Positions 34,825 through 46,644 of a stretch of DNA of 64,000 nucleotides are shown here, in pieces. A model generated the notes under the pieces. It saw only the letters and a program-made list of their open reading frames with translations, did no database searches and had not been told where the DNA came from. A program made the translations under genes and the position numbers. The stretch is from Nissolia schottii (taxonomy: Eukaryota; Streptophyta; Magnoliopsida; Fabales; Fabaceae), in NCBI GenBank assembly GCA_003254905.1, contig QANU01076963.1:219548-283547 (forward strand), in the 5' to 3' direction. Position 1 is the first letter of the stretch, and the number at the start of each line of letters is the position of its first letter.

Positions 34825-37601
34825 TTAGTAAAATTTTTGCACTGGAGCAGAAAGTTTCAGTTCATATGCAGCTTGAAAGAAATCTGCTGCTTGCTGCAAG
34901 GAACCTTCAGTTTTCGAAACCAATCCAAGGTTGAACCAAGCATCGTGGTTTGTGGGTTCTAATTGCAAAGCATTCATTAAAAAGCTTCTTGCAATTGGAA
35001 GTGATTGCATACCAAGTTTCAGCAACAACTCTGCAGTCGAAATGATACTGGGAACGTAATCTGGCTCTATTGATAATGAGACCGAAAAGGAAACGAAAGC
35101 CTCTTTGTATAATGATTGAGCTTCCAGAAACTTCCCTGCAATTTTGCATAGCCATGGAATTGTAGATTAATGATATGTTAACGCATGGCGTTACCTCAAC
35201 TATAAACACAATGCAAAACATGCAGTATCACAACAGTAAAAATCTGAGCAGACAGGTTCCTTTACCTGTAATATGCCAAATCCTAGGAGAAAAAAATTCT
35301 ATCAACTTGGCTTTGTCAACACAAGCCTTTGCATCAACCAAGGAACCAGAATCCGCATAAATGGTAGCCAAGTCCTGCCAGGCTTCCGTTTCCAACTTCT
35401 TTTCAGTTAATACCTGCGAAGGGTAGTGAAAATGTTAGGAGGGACATTCGTATTATGAATCCAGGAGATGAATATAAACATTACCAATATAGACATGATC
35501 CTCTTATTTTTTAGCAGCTTCCCAATATTCAAGTGTCATTTCTTCTTTTCAACCAACTTTAATATCAGTGTACGCAAGGGATGTTAAAGTTTTTGTGATG
35601 CATACCGCGTGCCTCAATGCCATTGCTTGATCAAAATTCTTATCTTGATGCCAAAGCTCCTTTTTTGCATGAATTAGTGCAAGTAAGATTCTGTAGGTTT
35701 CGATTGCTTGCTTAGGTTGCTGCTGAGCTATTTGAAGTACCGCTTTCAATCTTAGAAGTTCTAGCTGATCCATCCTCCCAGCCTCATCTAAAGTAAAATC
35801 AACGATAGTTTCCGCATCCTTAAACCGCTGCTGTGCAGATACTATGAGTGCTAACAGCTGCCAACCTCTTCCTGAGCTGCCAACACTCATGTCTGAGTAC
35901 ATCATTATATTGTCATAAGCTGCATCCAGATTCCTTTGAATTGCATTTTCTAGTCCAAGGCAGAATATCACTTCTGGATCACCATTTCCATTTACAGCAG
36001 CACGGTTAAGAAAGTTCAAAGACTCTCTTTGAAATATAGTTCTTTCAGAATCCAACACAGAAACTCTAGCTGCAGCCCCATAGCAAATGCCAAGAAATTT
36101 GTGGCCTCGACCCAAAAAATGCTCATTTCGATTCTTGGCTTGATCAATAACTTCACGTGAAAAGTTGATGCCTTCATGAGCATAGCTGGGATATTGGGAA
36201 CATAGTTTTGCTCCAAACAAAAATGAAGGAAAGTGGGGTCTATGCTTTGCTTCAGAACTACCACAAGCCTTCTTCAAAAGGTTCAATGCTACTTCATCGT
36301 GTCCTGCTGCACTATAACACAGAGCAAGAAGGTACCACCTCTCAACTCGATTATAGATACCTGGGAGGATCTGCTCTATTTGAACTGCCAATGACTCAAA
36401 CATCCCAGTAACTGAAAGTGCAAATGTAAGATGATCCATTATTTCGGCATCCCACCCTATTTCATGATTTGCCACCTTGCTCATGAGTATTATTAGCAAA
36501 AGTATTGCTTCTTCAATGTTGCTCTTGGGTGTTGTTGGACCCCACACTTGTAACTGAGAGGGTAGACATACTTCAACACCACAATAGAGTAGTGTTATAG
36601 CCAAATCCTTTTGAACAGCAGCCAACCTTTGTCGCTCCAAATTCCATGGCTTGACCAGAGCACGACGATATGCAGTGACAGCTTCATCTAGAAAACCTGC
36701 CTTGATCCATAGGTTTGGAAGCAACTCTAATGCTCTGTGAAACATTTCTTGCAATTTACAGTCTTCACCAATGCCCTCAGGCATTCCCTCAGGAAGGGCA
36801 GATTCAACTGTATCCAAAATTATTCTGCACTCCTTTGCAGCCTCTGGTAAATAAGAAAGCATCAAAGTCACTAGAATCAGGACCATTGAGAACCAAAACC
36901 CCTATCTACATCTACATCTATATAATCTACATAATAGAGATAATTATATTCATCTACATACAAAAATGCATCATTTAGCAAAGACACGTTTAGACAAACA
37001 TCAATCAAGCATACAGAAAACATAAAGGTAGTAAGTAAGTAATACAGTACCAATATATCGCCCAAGTTCCTCTAATGATTTTGCTTTAAGCAAAATTGCC
37101 TCAAGAAGCAGGCTTACTGAATGCAATGACATCACATTTGGAACCACAATGTCAGCCTTGGAACGAGGTTTCCTTTGCTTGGTTCTTTCAGCAATTGCCG
37201 TGACCATCCTTGGGGTCAAACCCTTGATGTCTATGCCCTGAAACACTTGAAGGGCAGCATCAAAGTTCCCTCTTTGGTATTCAAGCCTCCCCAGCAAAGC
37301 CCTAGCTTCCTGAAATTCATTCAAAAAAGGGGGCGAAAATTGAATACCAAAAAATGCACGCAACATTTTGATCAAACTAAATTTACATAAATGCAGTGCT
37401 ACCTACCTCATAGTTTAAGGAGAGAGCTTCTTTTAGTGTGGTTTCAACTTCTTCTACTTGGGTATCATCGAATTTGGCATCCCAATCCCCATTCCTGGAA
37501 GAAAGTCCACTGGCTGAGAAATCTCTCGTTGCCAGTGACTCAGGCGACTGTGGCGGCGCCTCTTCCATTTTGAATTGCTCGCCGGAGCAAGCGCACAACA
37601 T
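34825..37601 (-). CDS. NPGR1: NPGR1, TPR protein related to NO POLLEN GERMINATION 1
   Basis: Five coding exons: 37601-37407, 37309-37051, 36843-35606, 35413-35266 and 35135-34825; 716 aa, phases agree. NPG1/NPGR proteins are calmodulin-binding tetratricopeptide proteins; in Arabidopsis they act in pollen germination and with a PI4-kinase complex at the plasma membrane. Diagnostic stretches: MLCACSGEQF at the start, SLATRDFSASGLSSR, EARALLGRLEYQRGNFDAAL (first TPR), MSLHSVSLLLEAILLKAKSL, VERWYLLALCYSAAGHDEVA, LELLRLKAVLQIAQQQP, and the C-terminal TPRs ARSFLMNALQLEPTNHDAWF and AADFFQAAYELKLSAPVQ. The length is that of the family. The ATG directly follows an acceptor-like TTCTTCCGAAG, which fits a leader intron. 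No defects are seen. Confidence 0.94.
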
Positions 37602-38203
37602 CTTCGGAAGAAAAAGAAAAAAGTACCAATAAAGAGAAAAAAAAGAGTGTGGATCTTTTCTTCCGTTGAAAAGTGAGGGCCACAACAATCACTTCTCAGC
37701 GCACGCCTTCACGAGTGAGGGACACCTTTAAGAAACACGCGTAAGATAATCAAAACTCATCTAATTTCAAAACCACCATAATCAAACGATCAAGCAACAC
37801 AATTAAAATATGACTGAACAGTGAACACTGAACAATGCCACAAAGTCTCCTTTTTAAGTCTTACCTTTCAATTCGAAACAATGCAATTCGTGCCGTGAAA
37901 CAGTCAATAATAGCAAAACACAAACAACGACGGAGATCGTAGAGTAGTAGATTAGGCCAATCAAATTAATCAGCAGAGCATTGTTCTAATGATGAGCTGA
38001 TCCAACAGAAAAATTCAAAACAAGCAAGTTTCGTTGTTGCTAGATGGAAGAAAAAGGAAAATGGGGGAAGAGAGAGAGAGAGGGGGACATGACAGGTTCT
38101 GGAAAAAAGGGGCGAAGAGGACAAAAGGTTGTGCAGGTAGGTAAACACGGGTGTGAGTGAAAAGGGGCGAGACAAACAATGAGAACAAAGGCTTTGGACT
38201 TAC

Positions 38204-38300
38204 CGCGAGCAAAGCAAAAGCTCGTATTCCAAAGCAGTCGTCAAACTTTAGCAGTATTCGACGCCACGCCATGAAAGCTACCCCCCCTTCTGCTGTTTCC
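38204..38300 (-). other. Probable 5' UTR exon of NPGR1 with a short upstream frame
   Basis: On the minus strand a GC-richer stretch ends at GCG|GTAAGTCC (donor 38203-38202), and the NPGR1 ATG at 37601 follows an acceptor, so a leader intron of about 600 nt is likely. The stretch holds a frame MAWRRILLKFDDCFG that runs into the intron. It could be a short upstream ORF; I see no evidence for a separate protein. Confidence 0.4.
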
Positions 38301-38632
38301 ACGTTTAGCAGCAGCAAGCAAAGAGCTGGATTCAGAGATCTAGTAACTTCTTTTATTTTATTTTATTTTTACTTTTTATTTATTTCGATTTTTTCTGATT
38401 TTCTGAGTGCAGAAAGTGTGGTAGTGAGGAAATAGGCTAAATAAGAGGAGGACCAAAGGATATTGCGGAGGCGCATATACTTCCTTCACATAGTTGGTTC
38501 GGTTTATTCAATGGGAAAAGGGTATAATGAGCGCTTAATAAATGAGGAAAGTGTTGTAGACTTGTAGCTGAACCAGTGTGCTGTGGATACCAAAAGCTAC
38601 TACTCATCAATGTGTCAACCTTATAAATGTGG

Positions 38633-38872
38633 GGCAAATACATGTTTATGGGATTTATATGGGTGAAATACGAAAATATGGGCTGTCCAGATAAATTACC
38701 AATGTATGGGGGGGAGGGGCTGAAATCGGCTGGGCATTGGCCGATTTCAGGGCAACCAAAAAATAAATAAAATTAAAGGGGCTGAAATTTTTCCCACACA
38801 TCCGTAATATTTCTCCCAGGACCACATTTTCGCAAATAAAAGTGAAAGGGGCAATATATAGGTAAAAAAACC
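38633..38872. mobile_element. Hairpin-bearing mobile repeat, copy C (240 bp)
   Basis: It is flanked by the 11-base direct repeat TATAAATGTGG (38622-38632 and 38873-38883). One perfect 11-base-arm hairpin lies at 38720-38750 (CTGAAATCGGC / GCCGATTTCAG). The right end GGTAAAAAAACC is the complement of the GGTATTTTTAC-type start of copy B, so this copy is in reverse orientation. The left end GGCAAATACATGTTTATGGG resembles the complement of the end of copy B. Confidence 0.62.
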
Positions 38873-38883
38873 TATAAATGTGG

Positions 38884-39451
38884 TTTGTTGTAATGCCATT
38901 TGAATTTTAAGAATTTTAGTTCTAATAGATTTTGTTATTACGAGAAATATTCGAAATTTTCAATAATTTTTTGCCATTTTTCAATAAATTTTCGATAATA
39001 AAGGAAGGGGACGACCACATTTTGAAAATAAATTTGTGTTTAGCATTTAAAACTTTATCATGAGGTGAAGTTTCACCTTGTTTTTTAAATCTTAATTATG
39101 TCAAAATGAGTTCAATACTCACTCTAAAAATGCAAAAATACTTTGTATAAACTCATAATTCAATTATTGCGAAAACAAAAAAATTAATTACTACTAAAAT
39201 AGGTTAGACTACCCTATAAAACTTACAACTCATGAGCGCTTCACCAAAGTAAAACACCTCTTCCTTCAACGTTCAACATCAACCACTATTTCACACCCAA
39301 TGTCACATCTTGCACATGGGATGACATTATGACACAGGCAAGACATTTTCCGCTACCAAAAACTTAATTTTTTGAAAAAATATGTCAACCATTGGAATGT
39401 TTGTAAAACTTGTTTGAAGCAATCATGCATGTTATTTCAATTTCAATTTTG
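38884..39451. other. Intergenic, AT-rich
   Basis: No supportable gene or bounded repeat. Confidence 0.45.
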
Positions 39452-40735
39452 CTACACATACACCCTAAATTCATATATTATACATACATCCGTATTAATA
39501 TGCTCTGGGCCCAAAATATAACCTCCCGCTTAATCTCTCTCCCACTCTCGCTCACTTGCGCTTCCAACACACTCGTAACCTCTCTCTTCGATCTCTCTTC
39601 ACTTCTGATCCAAAAACACAGGAAACTCTGGTCCTTCTTTTCGATCTCTCTTCACTCTCATCAACTTTCTTCGATCTCTCTTCACTCTCATCAAATCTCA
39701 TCGATCTCTCTTCACTCTCGTCTATCTAGGATTTGTTAGAGAGATGAGTGATTGATAGAAAAAAGAAACCAAGATCAAAAGAAGAGATGTTGCTGTTTGT
39801 TATCATCTTTTAAATAAGAAAGAGAAAAGGTCGGAAAAAAACAAAAAATCAGATCATAATTAACCGGAGGAAGGAAGAGAAACAAAACATCAAAGCATAA
39901 TTAATAGTGTTGTAAACAAGTGCTTAATGTTTGCACATACGCCCATTTAATGTTTGCACTTATGCCCATTTAAAGTTTGCACACTTCTACAATACATCAA
40001 ATTCTGCATTTTTATACATTTGTGACAAACACATAATGCTTATATCACATCATCTAATGCTTATTCATGACAGTATGTAAAAAATTATGTCAAAATATTT
40101 ATAATATTTATGCATTAATTGTTGAAAGGTTGAGAATGTGCCAAAATTCACATCCTCTTCATCAACAAAAACAAAACCTGTGACCTGTGGATAATGTTTG
40201 CATATACGTCCATTTAATGTTTGCACTTACGCTCATTTAAAGTTTGCACATTCAATTTTCTATCATATGCATATTAGTGATAAATGAACATTAGAACGTA
40301 TAAAGCTTCAGTACACTAGAATTTCACATAGATGTCAAAGAACAAAACTCTCCATGGAAATCAAAGAAAAAAAATCATGAAAACGATGATGATGGTAAAC
40401 ATAATAGAAAATTGAATGACGACGATGAGAGGATAATCAAAGAAAGGATGATGATGATGATGATGATGATGATAATCAAAGAATGAATAACGATGATAGG
40501 AGGATGAGAGGCTGAGAGAATGACAGAGGATGACGATGACAATCATAATAGAACAAGGATGTGAGGTTGAAGACGATAAGTGAAAACGATGACGAGAATG
40601 AGTTCGGCATTGAGTGTGCGCGTTGTGTATAATTGTACATTATACGTATAATCATCATTAATTGCGTATAAAACCGTATAAAAGAGTGGTGTATGTACGG
40701 GTGTATGGTTTAGTGGTATACATGGAGCATTTTCG
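39452..40735. repeat. Complex dispersed repeat, possible non-autonomous DNA element
   Basis: The ends look like loose inverted repeats: left GCTACACATACACCC and, read as complement, right AAAATGCTCCATGTATACC. A block of about 63 bases (aatgtttgcacatacgccca type) is present twice inside, at 39921-39983 and 40191-40253, and once at the 0.8-kb locus (about 818-880). A (GAT)n microsatellite (about 40448-40473) lies inside. No protein is supportable. Boundaries are approximate. Confidence 0.45.
39587..39722. repeat. CT-rich tandem repeat, 30-bp period
   Basis: TCGATCTCTCTTCACT recurs at about 39588, 39641, 39671 and 39701. The last three copies are exactly 30 bases apart, with the filler CTCATCAA plus a few bases. 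The apparent protein frame over it (39410-39739) is a translation of the repeat. Confidence 0.85.
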
Positions 40736-40769
40736 TTTCAATTTCAAAACATAAATAAATATCGACTAA

Positions 40770-42545
40770 GCGGTACTTTTTATAGGAATATTATTGAGCC
40801 AGAGAGAATTGAGATGAATGAATTGGAAATGAATGAGAATGAATTGGTGGTTTGCTTGCTTCTCAAGCAAGACTTATATACAACTAACCAACTTGCATTG
40901 CAAGCTGTCAAATAACTGAATGGCTAAAAGGTTGGTTAAATAACTAACTAACCAAACTAACTAAATGAAAATACATTCATTTACTCTAATACTCCCCCTC
41001 AAGTTGGAGAATAAATGTCCAATATTCCCAACTTGGAGATCAAATTGTCGAATGAAGGTCTTGGAATGGCCTTGGTGAGGAGATCGGCAACCTGATCCTT
41101 GGACTTGACATGTATGAGGGTGAGCACTCCTTCATTCACCTTGTCCCGAGTGAAATGGCAATCGATCTCGATATGCTTGGACCTTTCATGGAAGGTGGGA
41201 TTGTTGGCAATGGCAATGGCGGATTGGCTATCACAAAATACACTAGCACGGCCAATCGATATTTCAAAATCCTTTAAGAAACTCTGCAGCCAAACCAGCT
41301 CACTAATGACATTAGCCAGAGCCCTATATTCGGCCTCGGCTGAAGACCTGGATACGGTGGCCTTCTTCTTAGATTTCCATGAGACTAGGGAGTCACCAAT
41401 GAAGACACAAAATCCAGTGGTGCTGCGTCTGCTGTCCTTACAGCCACCCCAATCAGCATCTACATATGCTTGTAACTGGAGTGAGGAGTGTGCAGAAAAC
41501 AAAATTCCCTGCCCAGGAGTTTTCTTCAAATATCTCAAAAAATGGTGCAAAGCCTGCAGGTGTGTGGATCTCGGGCTTGACATATATTAGCTGAGCTTGT
41601 TGACAGTGAAACAAATGTCTGGCCGTGAGATAGTTAAGTACATGAGGCGACCAATCATCCTTCTGTACTGTGAGGGATCATCCAACAAATCTCCATCTTC
41701 TGCTGAAAGAATCAGCTTGTGATCCATGGGTAAATGCTCGGGCTTGGCATTCAGGTACCCTGTATCCTCCAACAGGTTGAGAGTGTACTTGTGTTGAGAC
41801 AAAACAATGCCACCAGAGGATTTTCCAAACCTAAGAAATACTTGAGATCACCAAGGATTTTAAGCTTAAACAAGCTTTCAAGTTGCTGCTGAACCTGCAG
41901 AATCCGATCATTGGAAGCACTTGCCACTATGATGTCATCAACATAAACCAACAAGACCACTAATGAGTTGCCTGAACCCTGAGTGAACATAGAAGAATCG
42001 TTCTTAGACTGTGTGAAACCAGTATTGATCAGAGAAGTGAAAAACTTTGTGAACCATTGTCTAGAAGCCTGCCTTAGGCCATAGATTGACTTCTTAAGTC
42101 TGCATACCAAGTTCTCCCCCTTGTTATGATAACCCAAGGGTGTCTCCATGTAAACCTCCTCCACTAGATCCCCATTTAGGAAGGCATTATTGATGTCTAA
42201 TTAGAGGAAAGATCAGCCCTTGATGGCAGCAAGGGTGAGCAGGATTCTCACTGAAGTGAGCTTAGCCACTGGGGAAAAAGTGTCTTGAAAGTCTATTCCT
42301 GCTTGTTGTGTATAACCCTTGGCCACTAACCTTGCTTTGTATCGATCCACACTCCCATCAGCTTTGTGCTTAATTTTGTAGACCCATCGGCAGCCAATTT
42401 TGTGCTTGCCTGCTGGCAAAGGCACCAGGTCCCATGTAGCATTAGATTCCATAGCCTCAATCTCTTCCTTCATGGCCTGCCTCCATTCTGGGAATTTCAC
42501 TGCTTGATGGTAGAAGGAAGGCTCGGGAATAGCATTTATCCACGA
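40770..42545 (-). mobile_element. Ty1-copia retrotransposon, 5'-truncated, minus strand
   Basis: The minus strand reads copia pol from the start of reverse transcriptase to the 3' end. Seen in order: [20 protein letters not shown] and [16 protein letters not shown] (about 42480-42230), [12 protein letters not shown] with the catalytic YVDD (about 41955), IGRLMYLTISRPDICF (about 41620), then RNase H with ADWGGCKDSRRSTTGFC and SRSSAEAEYRAL (41480-41300) and DQVADLLTK. A polypurine tract (complement GAGGGGGAG, about 40992-41000) leads into an LTR-like part (about 40770-40991, outer edge unsure). gag, protease and integrase are missing; the left edge abuts hairpin repeat copy D. Damage: three in-frame stops (TGA and TAA in the 42185-42215 region, TAA at 41587) and a frameshift near 41800. 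Confidence 0.85.
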
Positions 42546-42780
42546 TATATTTCGTACAAAAAATTTATGTTTGTATAGGTCTGGGGTCTGAAATCGTCAA
42601 ATTTGTTTTAATAAAAAAGGGGGCTGAAATCGCCACTTCCTATGGCGATTTTAGATCCCTGAATTTTTTTTGTTTTAGAATTTCTGAAATCACTCTACAC
42701 TATGGTGATTTCAAAAGTTTCACCCATACAATTGTAAATTTGTATTTCGGCCCATAAACCTGAATACAAGTTACACTATA
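42546..42780. repeat. Hairpin-bearing repeat, copy D
   Basis: Two hairpins: 42624-42654 (CTGAAATCGCCA / TGGCGATTTTAG, one G-T step) and 42685-42713 (TGAAATCAC / GTGATTTCA, perfect). The right part (cggcccataaacctg) resembles the equivalent part of copy B (cacggcccataatttgg). It begins exactly where the copia coding sequence stops, so it may mark the truncation. I found no clear target duplication. Confidence 0.5.
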
Positions 42781-43165
42781 ACCATATACAAGTTAAAACT
42801 CCTTTTTATGCACTTACTTATATGTTATATAAAAAAACTTTTAAAATAATGAAAGTAACCTTCATAACTCAACTATTTATGCTGACATGTAATGTATATT
42901 AATTAATTAATTAAATTATAATAATGCATAAAAATTAATCTCTTATTCTCATAATCTTTGTACTCATATATTTACATTACCAACAAAACTTTATATATTT
43001 GTTATAGAAATACAAGACGTTTTATTTATTTAAGGTGACCGAATTATAACGAAGATTGATAGAGCTCTTAGACTAAATCGCACTTTGGAAAAAGACTGTC
43101 ATTTTCAAATGAGAAATGCTCTGAACTAGGGAATTTATAGTAGTTTTATTTTTTATTATTAAAAA
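42781..43165. other. Intergenic, AT-rich
   Basis: No supportable gene. Confidence 0.4.
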
Positions 43166-43380
43166 TGCTATATGTACACCCAATTTTATACACCCATACA
43201 TACACCATTAATAATGCACAAACTTTATTCTCATGAGTGCACAAACATTAGAAACTTATAGATGATATTCTCAATTATACTTAATTAAGTGCACAAACAT
43301 TACAGGTATTAAAACATAAATTTTATATATATAAATATAAAGTGTATGTATGGTGTATATTTTTAAGTGTACGTGTAGCA
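43166..43380. mobile_element. Foldback MITE (about 215 bp)
   Basis: The left arm TGCTATATGTACACCC...ATACACCCATACATACAC (43166-43205) is the inverted counterpart of the right arm (43341-43380; complement TGCTACACGTACACTT...ATACACCATACATACAC). Similar arms are seen at the ends of the 39.5-40.7 kb repeat. No clear target duplication. Confidence 0.62.
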
Positions 43381-43768
43381 GGACTCTTTTACTATACATG
43401 GAGGCATTCCCTTGCAAATCTAGTGAGTAACAGTGATTAAGAGAATCTAGTGAGTGAAGGCTGAAAAGCGGGAGGGAGGGGGAGAGAGTGGTGAGTTTTT
43501 GTCGTCATCTGAATTTCTGAGGTATAGCTGTTATGGTAGTTAGAAGAGTTAGTGAGTTAGTTACTCCTTGTCTAAGTTAGTTACAATTGCTTGCAGTTCA
43601 AGCTTCCGTAATGTATTCATATATATATCAGATTGCTATGCAAACTGTAATATAGAGAATTCATTTTTCTCCATCCTTTCTTTCATTCTAACATGGTATC
43701 ATTGTGATCTCTGCTTCTGCATCATACCTTCTTTCTCTGCTTTCTCTGTAAATTCCTCACCAAACGCC

Positions 43769-44870
43769 ATGGCAGCCATGGATTCTTCAACCTTGACTCC
43801 ACCACACGATCCTGCGATGGATCCTCTCTCTCCCTTCTACCTTCATCCCAATGAAAATCCATCTCTTGTTCTTGTTTCCTCCCCCCTTACTGGTCCCAAC
43901 TATCACAATTGGTCACGCACCATGAGAATGACACTACTTTCCAAAAACAAACTTGCATTTGTTGATGGATCTATTGCTATGCCTGCTAAGCACTCTCCTC
44001 TCTTTGCAAACTGGGAGCGTTGCAACCACATGACACTTTCTTGGTTGCTTCGAGCTGTCGACTCCTCCATCGCCCAAAGCATTCTCTGGTTGGACAAGGC
44101 CAACGATGTTTGGCAAGAGTTACGTGATCGTTTCTCACAGGGAGACCTGTTTCGAATCGCTGATCTTCAAGAAGAAGTTGCTGTGCTTCGCCAATGTGAA
44201 CTCTCGGTGACTAAATTCTTTACTGAATTGAAAGTCTTGTAGGATGAACTTGATGTGTTCAGACCCCTGCCATCCTGTTCTTGTGCAATTCCGTGTTCTT
44301 GTGGTGCCATTTCTGCACTGAAATTGCAGAGAGATGCAGATAGGGTCATGCGTTTCCTGAAAGGCTTGAATGATTCATATCAAACTGTAAGATCCCAAAT
44401 CCTTCTCATGGATTCGTTGCCACCACTCAATCGTATCTTTTCCCTTGTCATACAACATGAAAGGCAGTTTTCTTACACGACTGAGGCCAAACTAATGCTC
44501 AATTTCTCTAATAATGCTTCTCAACCCCATGCTGAGAAATCTCTGACTGTCTCCAAAGCGAAGAAGTGCTCATTTTGTGGCTTTCGTGGCCATACCATTG
44601 AAGAATGTTATAAGAAACACGGTTACCCTGCTGGCTATAAATTCAAGAACAACAAGAGAGCCAATGCTGTCACCACAGACACTTCTACAACCAATTTTTC
44701 TGGTGCTACTGCTGCTCACTCTGATGACAAGCTCGTTCAATTTGGCTTCATTGCAGACCAGTACCAGAGTTTTCTAGCACTAATCCAGAAGCCAGGATCA
44801 ACACAACTTAATCTTGCCAACAATGCTGCATCCTCAGGTAGTTCTTCATCTGTTCCTTAGATTTTAGACT
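43769..44870 (+). pseudogene. Copia gag region, broken
   Basis: It starts MAAMDSSTLTPPHDP and carries a copia-type N-terminal gag domain (LTGPNYHNWSRTMRMTLLSKN), then UBN2-like sequence and a zinc knuckle CSFCGFRGHTIEEC (CX2CX4HX4C, about 44571-44612). In-frame stops: TAG 44240-44242 (where relatives usually have Trp) and TAG 44858-44860, just before the protease. gag and pol were one frame. The nested LTR begins 10 bases after the second stop. Confidence 0.82.
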
Positions 44871-46644
44871 TGTGGAACACCGTTTCCCTAGTTGTTCTAA
44901 TTGTTTAATACAATATGTTTTGATGATGACAAATACTATATGTTCTAATTGTCTATGCTTACTGTATATGCTTATATTTGTAAAACTAGGTTTCCCTAGT
45001 TGTTCTATATCTTGATGATGACAAATAGAACACAACAAATAGATAATGACAATTAGAATGCAAAAGAATGTTATATGCTAAATAGAATACATGTGATCTT
45101 GTATGATTGAACTTGATAGTAATCATATAGCTTATACATCATACAATGTTACATGAGAAACATCCTTTTGAGAACATATCCAATAACTCTCTATATGTGC
45201 TTGATGGATTAACTATTGGATATATTTGTGTCTATATGTGCATATGCATGAATATCAAGTACTATAGTGTTACAATGCATGCATGCTAGGCAAAGAATAT
45301 TATTTGATTAATATAATTTGATCCTTGCCTAAACTATATATGTATGATGCATTGATTAATCTATATATTCATATGAAGATATTGGAACACATTGGACTAA
45401 CTATACTTTCTAGTGAAGTATCTTGTGTATAGGAAAGTCCAAGGCATCAAGAACAAGATGGAACAAGAAGGAACATTCATATGATGCCCAAAGACAAAAG
45501 GCGAAGCATGNNNNNNNNNNNNNNNNNNNNNNNNNNNNNNNNNNNNNNNNNNNNNNNNNNNNNNNNNNNNNNNNNNNNNNNNNNNNNNNNNNNNNNNNNN
45601 NNNNNNNNNNNNNNNNNNNNNNNNNNNNNNNNNNNNNNNNNNNNNNNNNNNNNNNNNNNNNNNNNNNNNNNNNNNNNNNNNNNNNNNNNNNNNNNNNNNN
45701 NNNNNNNNNNNNNNNNNNNNNNNNNNNNNNNNNNNNNNNNNNNNNNNNNNNNNNNNNNNNNNNNNNNNNNNNNNNNNNNNNNNNNNNNNNNNNNNNNNNN
45801 NNNNNNNNNNNNNNNNNNNNNNNNNNNNNNNNNNNNNNNNNNNNNNNNNNNNNNNNNNNNNNNNNNNNNNNNNNNNNNNNNNNNNNNNNNNNNNNNNNNN
45901 NNNNNNNNNNNNNNNNNNNNNNNNNNNNNNNNNNNNNNNNNNNNNNNNNNNNNNNNNNNNNNNNNNNNNNNNNNNNNNNNNNNNNNNNNNNNNNNNNNNN
46001 NNNNNNNNNNNNNNNNNNNNNNNNNNNNNNNNNNNNNNNNNNNNNNNNNNNNNNNNNNNNNNNNNNNNNNNNNNNNNNNNNNNNNNNNNNNNNNNNNNNN
46101 NNNNNNNNNNNNNNNNNNNTTGTAAAGAGGGTGAGGTATCCCTCTAGTTGCTTAGGGTGTGGTATCCCTAAGGTTTGGTTCTTGAGGCTTCTACACAAAG
46201 GTGGGGGATCCTAAGTGTGAGGAGTGCTCTTGGATGTAAAGGTTTGTCAAGCACCTAAGTTAGAAGCTTGATGATAGTGGAGAAATCTTGAGCAAGTCGC
46301 TTGGGGACTGGACGTAGATCACAAGGGTGGTTGAACCAGGATAAATCACTGTTTGCAATCTCTCTAACTCTATCTCTTTATTTATTGCAAACTTATATTA
46401 TTGTCTTGCATATTTAAGAATTGCATTTGTAAATAATTGTTTATAAGTTGCTCTGTTCATAAGTTGCTCTGTTAATCTTATTGTTTTATTACAAACAAAA
46501 TTGAGCATGCTTATAATCTTTAATTGTTATATTCCGCTGCGTAGTAACATTGATTGCATGAAAGTGCAATATTTGTCGAAATAGGAATAATTTCTTAAAT
46601 ACCCAATTCACCCCCCTCTTGGGTATTGGTTACCAAGACCAACA
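44871..46644 (+). mobile_element. Nested LTR (probable solo LTR) inside the copia element
   Basis: It starts TGTGGAACACC and ends ACCAACA (TG...CA). The exact 5-base target duplication AGACT flanks it (44866-44870 and 46645-46649), and the two sides join the host element's protease motif. The right part (gcttggggactggacgtag, and cccaattcacccccctcttg) is of a kind I associate with LTRs of SIRE/Maximus-type copia elements of legumes. It contains the 609-base N run, so an internal region in the gap cannot be excluded, but the size suggests a solo LTR. Confidence 0.78.
45511..46119. other. Assembly gap (N run)
   Basis: There are 609 N characters inside the nested LTR, plausibly a collapsed repeat. 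Confidence 0.97.

Noticed and set aside
38015-38317. 100-aa minus-strand frame upstream of NPGR1
   Set aside because: It crosses a good splice donor at 38203 and becomes low-complexity beyond it; better explained as leader exon plus intron.
39587-39722. Regularly spaced repeat, considered as CRISPR-like
   Set aside because: There are no unique spacers of uniform length, the repeat is low complexity, and the genome is a plant nuclear genome.
40361-40658. His-rich minus-strand frames
   Set aside because: Produced by the GAT/ATC microsatellite at about 40448-40473.
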